Shown here piece by piece: positions 8,798 to 17,691 of a DNA stretch of 64,000 nt; positions within the stretch are counted from its first letter, which is position 1; the number at the start of each line of letters is the position of its first letter. The DNA lies in the NCBI RefSeq assembly GCF_014649875.1, contig NZ_BMTW01000014.1, positions 62,001 through 126,000 on the forward strand. The letters run 5' to 3'. The position numbers were made by a program, and so were the translations under genes. This stretch comes from Streptomyces rubiginosohelvolus. GTDB taxonomy: Bacteria > Actinomycetota > Actinomycetes > Streptomycetales > Streptomycetaceae. The notes beneath the pieces were generated by a model that did not search any database, was not told where the DNA came from, and saw nothing but the letters and a program-made list of their open reading frames with translations.

Positions 8798-8983
8798 GAC
8801 TGGACTGCCCGGACGTTACCCACCGGTACTCGGTTCCGGATAGGGGGTTCCGGCCAGATGTCTTATGCATCACACATATAAATGGCCCTTTCGCGCACAG
8901 TAGTCCACCGGCGTCCCGACGTGGAAGTAACCGCAGGTCCGGACGGTCTACCCCGGACCGAAGGGGCACTCTAGGGTGATCGC

Positions 8984-9790
8984 ATGCGAGGCAGCGAACC
9001 GGACAGCCGGGACCCGGCCACCAGGCCGACCCGGATCCATGTGGTCAGCGACGTGCACGGCAACACCGAGGCCCTGGCCCGCGCGGGGGACGGTGCCGAC
9101 GCGCTGATCTGCCTCGGTGACCTGGTGCTCTTCCTCGACTACGCCGACCACTCGCGCGGCATCTTCCCCGACCTGTTCGGCAAGGAGAACGCCGACCGCA
9201 TCGTCGCCCTGCGCACCGCCCGCCGCTACGACGAGGCCCGCGCCTTCGGCCGCGAGCTGTGGGCCGGCCGCGACCGCAACACCGAGATCCTCGGCGCGGT
9301 ACGCAAGCAGTACGCCGAACTCTTCGCGGCCTTCCCCACTCCGACGTACGCCACCTACGGCAACGTCGACGTCCCCGCCCTCTGGCCCGAGTACGCCCGC
9401 CCCGGCACCACCGTGCTCGACGGCGAACGCGTGGAGATCGGCGGCCGGGTCTTCGGCTTCGTCGGCGGCGGCCTCAAGACCCCGATGAACACCCCGTACG
9501 AGATCAGCGACGAGGAGTACGCCGCCAAGGTCGAGGCGCTCGGCCCGGTCGACGTCCTCTGCTCGCACATCCCGCCCGAGGTGCCCGAGCTGACCTACGA
9601 CACCGTCGCCCGCCGCTTCGAACGCGGCAGCACCGCCCTGCTGGAGGCGATCCGCACCACCCGCCCCCGATACGCGCTTTTCGGCCATGTTCACCAGCCG
9701 TTGGTCCGCCGGATGCGCATCGGTACCACCGAGTGCGTCAACGTCGGCCACTTCGCCTCGACCGGGACGCCCTGGGCGCTGACCTGGTGA
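8984..9790 (+). CDS. Calcineurin-like metallophosphoesterase
   Basis: A 268-residue cytosolic phosphoesterase. The metallophosphoesterase signature blocks appear in order: SDVHGN (D-x-H, residue about 22), LGDLV (GD, about 46), YGNVD (GN-D/H, about 126), CSHIPPE (about 190) and FGHVHQP (GHxH, about 231). These residues form a two-metal centre. The substrate is not predictable; homologues in Streptomyces are called conserved phosphoesterases. The ATG start gives a short, polar N-terminal extension before the first motif. It lies 109 bp upstream of the SRPBCC gene, so it could be transcribed with it. Confidence 0.9.
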   Translation: MRGSEPDSRDPATRPTRIHVVSDVHGNTEALARAGDGADALICLGDLVLFLDYADHSRGIFPDLFGKENADRIVALRTARRYDEARAFGRELWAGRDRNTEILGAVRKQYAELFAAFPTPTYATYGNVDVPALWPEYARPGTTVLDGERVEIGGRVFGFVGGGLKTPMNTPYEISDEEYAAKVEALGPVDVLCSHIPPEVPELTYDTVARRFERGSTALLEAIRTTRPRYALFGHVHQPLVRRMRIGTTECVNVGHFASTGTPWALTW

Positions 9791-9899
9791 GCGCGAGCGG
9801 CCGGGCCGTGGACCGGAGCGCCCCGGGCACGCGATAGCCTGCACAGCGGCAGGCTCCTGCCGACAGCGACCGGTTACACCGCACTGGAGGGCCACGGCG

Positions 9900-10349
9900 A
9901 TGGCTGAACACACCAGCTCGAGCATCACGATCGAGGCGGCACCGGCCGACGTCATGGGCGTGATCGCCGACTTCGCCCGCTACCCGGAGTGGACCGGCGA
10001 GGTCAAGGAGGCCGAGGTCCTCTCCACCGACGACCAGGGCCGCGCCGAGCAGGTCCGCCTCGTCCTGGACGCCGGGGCGATCAAGGACGACCACGTCCTC
10101 GCCTACACCTGGACCGGCGAGAACGAGGTCAGCTGGAGCCTCGTCAAGTCCCAGATGCTGCGCTCCCTGGACGGCACCTACGCCCTCACCCCCCTCGCCG
10201 GCGGCGAGCGCACCGAGGTCACCTACCGGCTCGCCGTCGACGTCAAGATCCCGCTGCTCGGCATGATCAAGCGCAAGGCCGAGAAGGTCATCATCGACCG
10301 CGCCCTCGCCGGTCTGAAGAAGCGCGTCGAGTCCGCCCCCAAGGCCTGA
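9900..10349 (+). CDS. SRPBCC family lipid/ligand-binding protein
   Basis: A 149-residue START/polyketide-cyclase-fold (SRPBCC) protein. The sequence shows the typical opening beta strand and helix (SSSITIEAAPADVMGVIADFARYPEWTG), a central run of beta strands and the long C-terminal helix rich in Lys and Ala (MIKRKAEKVIIDRALAGLKKRVES). Proteins of this fold bind hydrophobic ligands; the ligand is unknown. Five bases separate its stop from the ATG of the ArsA-like gene, so the two are almost certainly co-translated, which suggests a functional partnership. Confidence 0.88.
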   Translation: MAEHTSSSITIEAAPADVMGVIADFARYPEWTGEVKEAEVLSTDDQGRAEQVRLVLDAGAIKDDHVLAYTWTGENEVSWSLVKSQMLRSLDGTYALTPLAGGERTEVTYRLAVDVKIPLLGMIKRKAEKVIIDRALAGLKKRVESAPKA

Positions 10350-10354
10350 GCGAC

Positions 10355-11542
10355 ATGCGTACGGTCCTGGTCACCGGCCCCGGCGGCGCGGGCCGTACCA
10401 CCGTCGCGGCGGCCACCGCACTGGCCGCCGCCGACCGCGGCGGCCGCACCCTGCTGCTCTCCGCCGAGGCCATACCCGGCTTCCCGGCCGCCACCGGACC
10501 CACCCCGGTCACGGGCCGCCTCGACCACGTCCGCATCGACTCCGGCGAGCACTTCCGCGCCGAACTCACCGAGCTGCAGAACCGTGCCTCCGGCGTCCTC
10601 GACCTCCTCGGCGCGGGCCGGCTCGACGGCGAGGAGCTCACCGAACTCCCCGGCTCCCCGCAGCTCGCCCTGCTGCACACGCTGCGCCGCGCCGCCGAGG
10701 GCGACCTGTCCGGCTACGACACCCTCGTCGTCGACCTCCCGCCGCTCACCGAGGCCCTGGCCCTGCTCGCCCTCCCGGAACAGCTGCGCCGCTACCTGCG
10801 CCGGCTGCTCCCCGCCGAACGCCAGGCCGCCCGCGCCCTGCGCCCCGTCCTCGCCCAGCTCGCCGGGGTCCCGATGCCCGCGCAGTGGCTGTACGAGGCC
10901 GCCGCCCGCAAGGACGAGGAGCTGGCTGCCGTCCAGGCCCTGATCGAGGACGGGGCCACCACGCTCCGGCTGGTCGCGGAGCCTGGCCCGGCCGCCGAGG
11001 ACGCCCTGCGCACCGCCCGGACCGGCCTCGCCCTGTACGGGCTGAGCGCCGATCTGCTGGTCGCCTCCCGTGTGCTGCCCCGGCACTCCTCGGACCCGTG
11101 GTTCGCCGCGCTCGCCGCCCAGCAGGAGAAGTGCCTGGACCACTGGCACCAGGACGTGGCCCCCGGCCTCCCCGTGCACGAGGCCGCCCACCTGGGCCGG
11201 GACCCCGAGGGCGCGGACGACCTGGCCGCTCTGCAGATCCCCGCCCCCGACGACCGGACGCCCGGCCGGGCCGGCGACCCCTGGTGGACCGAGGAGGAGC
11301 AGGACGCGGACGACGGGTCCACGACCATCGCCTGGTGCCTGCCGCTGCCCGGAGCCGCCAAGGAGGACCTGCGCCTGGTCCGCCGGGGCGACGAACTGCT
11401 CCTGACCGTCGGCCCCTTCCACCGGATCGTGCGGATCGCCTCCGCGCTGCGCCGCTGCACCGTCTCCGGCGCGGCCCTGGCCGACGGGGTGCTGCGGGTG
11501 CGGTTCACGCCGGACCCGGCCCTGTGGCCGCGCACCTCCTGA
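10355..11542 (+). CDS. ArsA-like ATPase-fold protein with degenerate P-loop and HSP20-like C-terminus
   Basis: A protein of about 395 residues resembling the anion-transporting ATPase ArsA/GET3 fold. The N-terminal P-loop reads GPGGAGRTT (residues 8-16). The signature lysine of the deviant Walker A (GKGGxGKT) is replaced by Pro and the P-loop lysine by Arg. DTLVVDLPP (near residue 123) corresponds to the DxDPAHS/switch strand region but is also altered. The last 65 residues (GDELLLTVGPFHRIVRI... LRVRFTP) match the ArsA_HSP20 domain. ATP hydrolysis is doubtful; it may be a scaffold or membrane-protein chaperone relative. The ATG at 10355 follows the SRPBCC stop by 5 nt. Confidence 0.82.
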   Translation: MRTVLVTGPGGAGRTTVAAATALAAADRGGRTLLLSAEAIPGFPAATGPTPVTGRLDHVRIDSGEHFRAELTELQNRASGVLDLLGAGRLDGEELTELPGSPQLALLHTLRRAAEGDLSGYDTLVVDLPPLTEALALLALPEQLRRYLRRLLPAERQAARALRPVLAQLAGVPMPAQWLYEAAARKDEELAAVQALIEDGATTLRLVAEPGPAAEDALRTARTGLALYGLSADLLVASRVLPRHSSDPWFAALAAQQEKCLDHWHQDVAPGLPVHEAAHLGRDPEGADDLAALQIPAPDDRTPGRAGDPWWTEEEQDADDGSTTIAWCLPLPGAAKEDLRLVRRGDELLLTVGPFHRIVRIASALRRCTVSGAALADGVLRVRFTPDPALWPRTS

Positions 11543-11624
11543 ACGCCGTGCGGCCATTCGGGTAACGTCGGTAGTACGTGAACCGCAGGCCGACCGTCGG
11601 CCGCCCGCGTCGCAGGAGTCCGCC

Positions 11625-12092
11625 ATGAGTGAAGCCACCGATCGTCCCGTCGACGGCGACGCGTGGGCCGACGCCTGCGCCGAGGACCTCGCGGCCGAGA
11701 AGGCCCGCCGCCGCGCGGAGTACGGCCCGCCGCCCGGATCCGCCGCCGAGGAACTGCGCAAGCTGGTCGACGCCGTCGCCGACAAGGTCTCCTCGCTCCA
11801 GACCCCGCTGTTCGGCGTCGCCGCCCCCGCGGTCCAGCAGGCCATCCGGCAGGCGAAGTCCGCCGTCGAACCGGTCATCGAGCGCAACCCCCAGGTCTTC
11901 GACCACCTCGCCGCCGCGGGCAACGAACTACTGGCCGCCTACCGCTCCGCGGTGGAGGGCCAGGAGAGCCGCTGGACCCGCACCACCGAGGGCGCCTCGG
12001 GCACCGCGGGCCCCTCGAAGAAGGCCGCCGACGACCCGTCCGACCCCCGGGACGAGGGCCCTTCCGGCACCGAACGCATCGACCTGGACTGA
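11625..12092 (+). CDS. DUF5304 family protein (SCO2127-like)
   Basis: A 155-residue hydrophilic protein without signal peptide or membrane segment. The central part (about residues 35-110) is predicted helical, with the conserved AAEELRKLVDAVADKVSSLQ segment; the C-terminal 45 residues are low-complexity, charged and probably disordered. The position directly upstream of glkA matches S. coelicolor SCO2127, which has been reported to affect glucose-kinase-dependent carbon catabolite repression; I rely on memory for that. ATG at 11625 with GGAG about 7 nt upstream. The biochemical function is unknown. Confidence 0.8.
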   Translation: MSEATDRPVDGDAWADACAEDLAAEKARRRAEYGPPPGSAAEELRKLVDAVADKVSSLQTPLFGVAAPAVQQAIRQAKSAVEPVIERNPQVFDHLAAAGNELLAAYRSAVEGQESRWTRTTEGASGTAGPSKKAADDPSDPRDEGPSGTERIDLD

Positions 12093-12167
12093 CCGGCTCC
12101 GGCCGGTACCGGGCGCGGCCTCGGGTACGGTTGCCCTTAGCGGGGCTCGACCGAAACTGAGGGATTC

Positions 12168-13109
12168 ATGGGACTCACCATCGGCGTCGATATCGGCGGC
12201 ACGAAGATCGCGGCTGGAGTGGTCGACGAAGAGGGCCGGATCCTCTCGACGTTCAAGGTGGCGACCCCGCCGACGGCCGAAGGCATCGTCGACGCGATCT
12301 GCGCGGCGGTCGCCGGGGCGAGCGAGGGCCACGACGTGGAGGCCGTCGGCATCGGCGCCGCCGGTTACGTCGACGACAAGCGCGCCACCGTCCTCTTCGC
12401 ACCGAACATCAACTGGCGTCACGAGCCGCTCAAGGACAAGGTCGAGCAGCGCGTCGGCCTGCCCGTCGTCGTCGAGAACGACGCCAACGCCGCGGCCTGG
12501 GGCGAATACCGCTTCGGGGCCGGCCAGGGCCACGACGACGTCATCTGCATCACGCTCGGCACCGGCCTGGGCGGCGGCATCATCATCGGCAACAAGCTGC
12601 GCCGCGGACGCTTCGGCGTCGCCGCCGAGTTCGGCCACATCCGGGTCGTCCCGGACGGTCTGCTCTGCGGCTGCGGCAGCCAGGGCTGCTGGGAGCAGTA
12701 CGCCTCCGGCCGCGCCCTCGTCCGGTACGCCAAGCAGCGCGCCAACGCCACCCCCGAGAACGCCGCCGTACTGCTCGGCCTCGGCGACGGCTCGGTGGAC
12801 GGCATCGAGGGCAAGCACATCAGCGCGGCCGCCCGCCAGGGCGACCCGGTGGCCATCGACTCGTTCCGCGAGCTGGCCCGCTGGGCCGGCGCCGGACTGG
12901 CCGACCTCGCCTCGCTGTTCGACCCGTCCGCGTTCATCGTCGGCGGCGGAGTGTCGGACGAGGGCGAGCTCGTCCTCGACCCGATCCGCAAGTCGTTCCG
13001 GCGCTGGCTGATCGGCGGCGAATGGCGCCCGCACGCCCAGGTGCTCGCCGCCCAACTCGGCGGCAAGGCAGGGCTCGTGGGCGCGGCCGACCTGGCCCGC
13101 CAGGGCTGA
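12168..13109 (+). CDS. glkA: ROK-family glucokinase
   Basis: ATP-dependent glucokinase (glucose to glucose 6-phosphate) that in Streptomyces also mediates carbon catabolite repression. The 313-residue product has the phosphate-binding DIGGTKIAAG (residue 7 on), the sugar-binding ENDANAAAWGE (near 105), GTGLGGGII (near 131), the ROK zinc motif with CGCGSQGCWEQ (near 166) and a C-terminal GGGVSDEG. The start ATG has GAGGGA 6 nt upstream. A TACGGT box about 35 bp upstream may give glkA its own promoter in addition to read-through from the DUF5304 gene 75 bp upstream. Confidence 0.96.
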   Translation: MGLTIGVDIGGTKIAAGVVDEEGRILSTFKVATPPTAEGIVDAICAAVAGASEGHDVEAVGIGAAGYVDDKRATVLFAPNINWRHEPLKDKVEQRVGLPVVVENDANAAAWGEYRFGAGQGHDDVICITLGTGLGGGIIIGNKLRRGRFGVAAEFGHIRVVPDGLLCGCGSQGCWEQYASGRALVRYAKQRANATPENAAVLLGLGDGSVDGIEGKHISAAARQGDPVAIDSFRELARWAGAGLADLASLFDPSAFIVGGGVSDEGELVLDPIRKSFRRWLIGGEWRPHAQVLAAQLGGKAGLVGAADLARQG

Positions 13110-13130
13110 GCCCCGCACGGCACGACGCAG

Positions 13131-13172
13131 CGGACGCCCGCCGCCGCCCTCCGGGGCAGCGGCGGGCGTCCG
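13131..13172 (+). terminator. Hairpin after glkA
   Basis: A perfect 14-bp stem (13131-13144 with 13159-13172) starts 21 bp after the glkA stop. It lacks a T-run and sits just upstream of the next start, so it may terminate weakly or attenuate the nuclease gene. Confidence 0.6.
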
Positions 13173-13188
13173 CCGTATCGTGGCCCGC

Positions 13189-13944
13189 ATGGTCCTGACG
13201 CCCCTGCCCGACTCCCGTACCGAGCCGGACGGTTCAGCCGTCATCAGAGTGCTGAGCTACAACGTCCGTTCCCTGCACGACGACACCGCGGCCCTGGCCC
13301 GCGTCATCCGCGCCTGCGCGCCCGATCTCGTCCTCGTCCAGGAGGCCCCGCGCTTCTTCCGCTGGCGCAAGGCCGCGGCCCGGCTCGCGAAGAGCAGCGA
13401 CCTGGTGGTGCTGAGCGGCGGGGCCACCGCCGCCGGGCCCCTGCTCCTGTGCTCGCTGCGCGCGAGGGTCGAGCGCACCGAGGACGTCCTGCTGCCCCTC
13501 ACCCCCGGCCTGCACCGCCGGGGCTTCGCCACCGCCGTCGTGCGGATCGCCGGGGCCCGGCTCGGGGTGCTGAGCTGCCATCTGAGCCTCCAGCGCGACG
13601 AACGCCTCGCCCAGGCGGACCGGCTGCTGGAGCAACTGGCCTCGATGGGCGTGGAGCACGCGGTGGCGGGCGGCGATCTCAACGACGTACCGACGGGGAA
13701 GGCGTTCCGGCATCTGGCCGGGCCGCTCCAGGACTGCCGGGCCGTCGCCCCGTGGGGCGACGAGCTGACGTTCCCGCCCGACGAGCCCCGTAAGCGCATC
13801 GACGCCGTCTTCGCGACCCCGGGCATCGAGGTGCTCGGCTGCGGGGTGCCGGCCGGGCTCCCCGGGGTCAGTGACACAGACCTGAGGGCGGCCACGGACC
13901 ACCTGCCGGTCCTGGCCGCCCTCAGAGTGCCTGCCGCGCGATGA
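13189..13944 (+). CDS. Endonuclease/exonuclease/phosphatase (EEP) family protein
   Basis: A metal-dependent EEP-fold hydrolase of about 251 residues. Diagnostic blocks are SYNVRSLH (Asn of the active site), LVLVQEAP (metal-binding Glu), GGDLNDVPTGKAFR (D-x-N) and ATDHLPVLAAL (C-terminal D-H pair). All catalytic positions of the family are therefore present. Substrates in this family range from DNA abasic sites to phospholipids and phosphoinositides, and none can be chosen here; there is no signal peptide. I use the ATG at 13189 rather than the GTG three codons earlier, which lies close to the glkA hairpin. It is convergent with the next gene, the stops being 1 bp apart. Confidence 0.85.
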   Translation: MVLTPLPDSRTEPDGSAVIRVLSYNVRSLHDDTAALARVIRACAPDLVLVQEAPRFFRWRKAAARLAKSSDLVVLSGGATAAGPLLLCSLRARVERTEDVLLPLTPGLHRRGFATAVVRIAGARLGVLSCHLSLQRDERLAQADRLLEQLASMGVEHAVAGGDLNDVPTGKAFRHLAGPLQDCRAVAPWGDELTFPPDEPRKRIDAVFATPGIEVLGCGVPAGLPGVSDTDLRAATDHLPVLAALRVPAAR

Positions 13945-13945
13945 G

Positions 13946-14641
13946 CTACACGACCGCGCCGCGCCCCGGGTCGCCGTAGGTGTCGTCATCGTCGTCGTGG
14001 GGCATCCGGGCCACCAGCGTGGCGAAGCCGCCGAGGAAGCCGCCGATGCAGAGCGTGGTGAGCCACCACGTCATCTCCCACTGGAACAGCACCGCGACCA
14101 GCATCAGCACCGGACCGCCGATCACCGCGAGCCAGGCGAACTTCGCCGTGACGTCGGCCTCCGGCAGCGGCGGCGGCTCCGGGGGCACGAAGTGACCCTC
14201 GTCCCCGTCGTCCGGCTCGTCGATGCCGGCGTCCTTGGACTCGGGCAGTTCGTAGTCACGGGGGCCCGTGACGCCGGGCGCGAAGACCACCGAGCTGCCC
14301 AGCGCCTTCTTCTCCGGCGGCTTCGGGGGGCTCTTGTCGGGCCCCTTGTCCGCCGGGTCCCCGGCGGAGCCGTCGCCTGATCCCGTCACATTGCGCTGGT
14401 CGTCCTCCAGCAGGGCCAGGTCCTCGATGGACTTGAACGGCTTGGCGCCCGGTGGGTCCGGCGGCTCCTCCCCGTACCCCGCGACGATCGCGGCCCACGC
14501 CGCGTCCTCGTCGATCGCCCGCTCCTGCTCCGCTCCCCCGTCTCCCGCCGGCTTCGACCCCTCGGGGACGGCCGCCGGCTCCGTGGGGCGCGGTTCGCGC
14601 TCCTCGTCGCTGCCTGTGCGTTCCGCGTCGTGCTCAGCCAC
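13946..14641 (-). CDS. Acidic, Pro-rich protein with two C-terminal membrane helices
   Basis: A 231-residue protein of unknown function conserved in streptomycetes. Residues 1-160 are acidic and proline-rich, likely disordered and cytoplasmic, with one ordered-looking stretch (DEDAAWAAIVAGYGEEPPDPPG). Two hydrophobic segments follow near residues 168-186 and 190-210, then an Asp-rich tail (DDDDDTYGD). The GTG start overlaps the end of the upstream alpha/beta hydrolase gene by 8 bp, with GGGGAG as the ribosome site, indicating translational coupling. A link to membrane lipid turnover is only inferred from this pairing. Confidence 0.75.
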   Translation of the reverse strand: MAEHDAERTGSDEEREPRPTEPAAVPEGSKPAGDGGAEQERAIDEDAAWAAIVAGYGEEPPDPPGAKPFKSIEDLALLEDDQRNVTGSGDGSAGDPADKGPDKSPPKPPEKKALGSSVVFAPGVTGPRDYELPESKDAGIDEPDDGDEGHFVPPEPPPLPEADVTAKFAWLAVIGGPVLMLVAVLFQWEMTWWLTTLCIGGFLGGFATLVARMPHDDDDDTYGDPGRGAVV

Positions 14642-15413
14642 CGGACGTGCTCCCCTTCATCCCGACGTTCGGTGCGAGACGGCCGATGAACCGGTAGCTC
14701 TCATCGAAGATCCGCTCCGCATCATGGTCCAACGTCGCCACGTGGTAGCTCTGTTCCAGCAGGATCTCGGAAACATCCGTGGAGGAGATCCGGCTGAGGA
14801 TCCGCGCGCTGTCGGCGGGCGGCACGACATGGTCCTGCGGGCTGTGCAGCAGCACCACCGGCTGGGTCACCTGGGGCAGCTCGCCGTCGACCAGGCGGAA
14901 GAACTTCCGCAGCGAGTGCGCGGCGTGCAGCGGCACCTTGGAGTACCCCACCTCGTGCGAGCCCGGCAGCGCGATGTCGTCGGCCACGCCCTTCGTCGTC
15001 CGCACCAGATGGCGGGCGACCGGCAGCGCGTACGCCGAGAGGCCGTGCACCTTGTTGGCCGGGTTGACCAGCACCAGACCGCTGATCGCGTCCCCGTGCT
15101 TGGCCGCGAGCCGCAGGGACAGCGCGCCGCCCATGGAGAGCCCGAAGACGAAGACCTGCTCGCACCTCTCGGTGAGGACCCGCAGCTCCCGGTCCACCTC
15201 CGCGTACCAGTCCTGCCAGCCGGTGGCCGCCATGTCCTCCCAGCGGGTGCCGTGGCCCGGCAGCAGCGGCAGCGAGACCGTCAGTCCGCGCTCGGCGAGA
15301 TAGTCGGCCCAGGGGCGCAGCGACTGCGGGGATCCGGTGAAGCCATGGCAGAGGAGGACGCCGACCTCTCCGCCCTCGTGGCGGAACGGCTCGGCTCCAG
15401 GGAGGACCGGCAC
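14634..15413 (-). CDS. Alpha/beta hydrolase, Est30/monoacylglycerol-lipase-like
   Basis: A 259-residue serine hydrolase. The oxyanion motif CHGFTGSPQS (near residue 21), the nucleophile elbow GLSMGG (near 94), the acid residue in SPQDHVVPP (near 192) and the catalytic histidine in SYHVATLDHD (near 222) give a complete triad. The family cleaves short-chain carboxyl esters or monoacylglycerols. The GTG start has AGGAGA 5 nt upstream. It overlaps the downstream membrane protein gene by 8 bp. Nearby on the other strand is a PlsC acyltransferase, so a role in acyl-lipid metabolism is reasonable but unproven. Confidence 0.88.
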   Translation of the reverse strand: MPVLPGAEPFRHEGGEVGVLLCHGFTGSPQSLRPWADYLAERGLTVSLPLLPGHGTRWEDMAATGWQDWYAEVDRELRVLTERCEQVFVFGLSMGGALSLRLAAKHGDAISGLVLVNPANKVHGLSAYALPVARHLVRTTKGVADDIALPGSHEVGYSKVPLHAAHSLRKFFRLVDGELPQVTQPVVLLHSPQDHVVPPADSARILSRISSTDVSEILLEQSYHVATLDHDAERIFDESYRFIGRLAPNVGMKGSTSGG

Positions 15414-15635
15414 CAGGGTCTCCTGTTCGTGGGACGGGGCGGGGGAGGGCGCACCTGGGGGAGTGCTTGACGGATGACTTCACCGTACGCGACCGGACCG
15501 ACACCGACCAGGTCCTTCACGCCCCCCACGAAGCGCCCCGCACCGCCCGGCCGGGAAGGCAGGCCCCCTGCCGGGCAGAGGCCGCGACGGCGGCACAGGC
15601 TAATCTCTAGCGACAGCACACAGGAGGAACCAGAG

Positions 15636-16406
15636 TTGATCTACGGCGCCATGAAGTTCTCCATCGGCGGGTCCCTGAAGCTCGCCTTCCGGCCCTGGGT
15701 GGAGGGCCTGGAGAACATCCCCGAGCGCGGGCCCGCGATCCTCGCCAGCAACCACCTCTCGTTCTCCGACTCGTTCTTCCTGCCGGCCGTGCTGGACCGC
15801 AAGGTCACGTTCATCGCCAAGGCCGAGTACTTCACCTCGCCCGGTGTGAAGGGCAAGCTCACCGCCGCCTTCTTCAAGGGCGTCGGCCAGCTCCCCGTCG
15901 ACCGCTCCGGAGCCCGCGGCGCCGGTGAGGCGGCGATCAAGGCGGGCATACAGGTCGTGGAGAGCGGCGGCCTCTTCGGCATCTACCCCGAAGGCACCCG
16001 CTCGCCCGACGGCCGCCTCTACCGCGGCAAGCCCGGTGGCCTCGCCCGGGTGGCCCTGGCCACCGGCGCCCCCGTCATCCCGGTCGCCATGATCGACACC
16101 GAGAAGATCCAGCCGCCCGGCCAGGTGATGCCCAAGCTCATGCGCCCCGGCATCAGGATCGGCAAGCCGCTGGACTTCAGCCGCTACCAGGGCATGGACG
16201 GCGACCGCTTCATCCTGCGCTCGGTGACCGACGAGGTCATGTACGAGATCATGAAGCTCTCCGGCCAGGAGTACGTGGACATCTACGCCACCGCGGCCAA
16301 GCGCCAGCTCGCCGACGAGGCGAAGGCCAAGGCCGAGGAGGCCAAGCGGGAGCGGAAGCAGACCGCCGCGGGCAACGGAAACGGAACGGAACGGTCCGGC
16401 GCGTAG
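15636..16406 (+). CDS. PlsC-type lysophospholipid acyltransferase
   Basis: A membrane-associated acyltransferase, probably 1-acyl-sn-glycerol-3-phosphate acyltransferase, acylating the second position in phospholipid synthesis. Blocks of the PlsC family are present: NHLSFSDSFF (the catalytic H-x4-D), GQLPVDRSG, YPEGTRSPDGRLYRGKPGG and VIPVAMIDT. About 256 residues with a charged Lys/Glu/Ala-rich C-terminal tail. The reading frame is open further upstream, but a TTG at 15636 has a near-perfect AGGAGG at 15623-15628 with 7 nt spacing, while the next ATG (15651) is too far from it; TTG is therefore preferred. Confidence 0.9.
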   Translation: MIYGAMKFSIGGSLKLAFRPWVEGLENIPERGPAILASNHLSFSDSFFLPAVLDRKVTFIAKAEYFTSPGVKGKLTAAFFKGVGQLPVDRSGARGAGEAAIKAGIQVVESGGLFGIYPEGTRSPDGRLYRGKPGGLARVALATGAPVIPVAMIDTEKIQPPGQVMPKLMRPGIRIGKPLDFSRYQGMDGDRFILRSVTDEVMYEIMKLSGQEYVDIYATAAKRQLADEAKAKAEEAKRERKQTAAGNGNGTERSGA

Positions 16407-16437
16407 CCGCGTCGTTGACCGTCCGGGGGGTGTGGCC

Positions 16438-17691
16438 ATGGCCAAGCGTGAGCGGGTCGTACGGATGTCGGTCGAGCTGCCGCTGTGGCGTGCGCTGACG
16501 GGCTACCGCGTTCTGACGATGATCTACGCGGTGCTGCTCGCGATCTTCGGCAAGGACAACCTCGGCCGGGAGCGGTTCGAGCGGCCCTGGGTCGCCGTCG
16601 CCTATCTGGCGTTCCTCTGCGTCTGGACGCTCGCCACCCTGCCCAAGGTCCGCTCGGCGGCGAACTGCACCAAACGCTTCCTCGGCGCCGACCTCGTCGT
16701 CGCGCTGACCGGCATCCTGCTCACCCCGCTCGCCGACGTCGACTCCCAGTCCTTCGACGGGCCGACGCTGCCGTCGATCTGGACGGCCGGCGCGGTCCTC
16801 GCCTTCGCCATCAAGGGCGGCTGGCGGTGGGCGGCCTTCGCCTCCACGTTCGTCGCCGCCGCCAACATCATCCAGCGCGGCGAGCCCAGCCGGGACACCT
16901 ACCACAACGTCCTGCTGGTCTGGGTCGCCTCCATCGCCATCGGGTACGTCGTCGAGGTCGCCCGCGCCAGTGAGCGCACCCTCGCCCGCGCCCTGGAGAT
17001 CGAGGCCGCCACCCGCGAACGCGAACGGCTCGCCCGCGACATCCACGACAGCGTGCTCCAGGTCCTCGCCATGGTCCAGCGCCGCGGCACCGCCATCGGC
17101 GGCGAGGCGGCCGACCTGGGCCGGATGGCCGGGGAGCAGGAGGTCGCCCTGCGCACCCTGGTCTCCAGCGGCCTCGTACCTCCCACCCGGGTCTCCGAGG
17201 ACGCCGCCGAGGGCGCCGTGGTCCGCACGGTCGAGGTCGACGAGGAGGACAGCCCCGGCGACGGGGGCGCCGTGGACCTGCGCGCCCTGCTCGCCCCGCA
17301 CGCCGGATCCCGGACGAGCTTCGCCGAGCCGGGCGCCCCGGTCCTGCTCCCCGCCGCCTCCGCCCGGGAGCTGGCCGCCGCCGTCAGCGCCGCCCTGGAC
17401 AACGTCCGGGTGCACGCGGGCCCGGACGCCCAGGCGTGGATCCTGGTCGAGGACGAGCCGGACGAGGTGATCGTCACCGTCCGGGACGACGGCCCCGGCA
17501 TCCCCGAAGGGCGGCTCGCCCAGGCGGAGGGGGAGGGGCGGCTCGGGGTGGCGCTCTCCATCCGCGGCCGACTGCGCGACCTGGGCGGCACGGCAGAGCT
17601 GATCTCGGTGCCCGGACAGGGCTGTGAGGTCGAGTTGAAGGTTCCCAAAGCAGCGAAGGTTTCCCGGGGGAAGGCAGGAACGGCCCGATGA
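16438..17691 (+). CDS. macS: Membrane sensor histidine kinase MacS
   Basis: Sensor of the MacRS two-component system (S. coelicolor SCO2121 by synteny). The N-terminal ~190 residues contain about five hydrophobic helices. A HisKA_3-type dimerisation helix follows with the phosphoacceptor H203 in ARDIHDSVLQVL, and a C-terminal HATPase_c domain (ALDNVRVHAGPDA, RDDGPGIPEG, GRLGVALSIRGR). The start is the ATG at 16438, about 9 nt after a G-run; a GTG at 16432 is too near it. The stop overlaps the macR start by 4 bp. Known work on MacRS (recalled) links it to membrane-protein genes and morphogenesis; the signal is unknown. Confidence 0.9.
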   Translation: MAKRERVVRMSVELPLWRALTGYRVLTMIYAVLLAIFGKDNLGRERFERPWVAVAYLAFLCVWTLATLPKVRSAANCTKRFLGADLVVALTGILLTPLADVDSQSFDGPTLPSIWTAGAVLAFAIKGGWRWAAFASTFVAAANIIQRGEPSRDTYHNVLLVWVASIAIGYVVEVARASERTLARALEIEAATRERERLARDIHDSVLQVLAMVQRRGTAIGGEAADLGRMAGEQEVALRTLVSSGLVPPTRVSEDAAEGAVVRTVEVDEEDSPGDGGAVDLRALLAPHAGSRTSFAEPGAPVLLPAASARELAAAVSAALDNVRVHAGPDAQAWILVEDEPDEVIVTVRDDGPGIPEGRLAQAEGEGRLGVALSIRGRLRDLGGTAELISVPGQGCEVELKVPKAAKVSRGKAGTAR

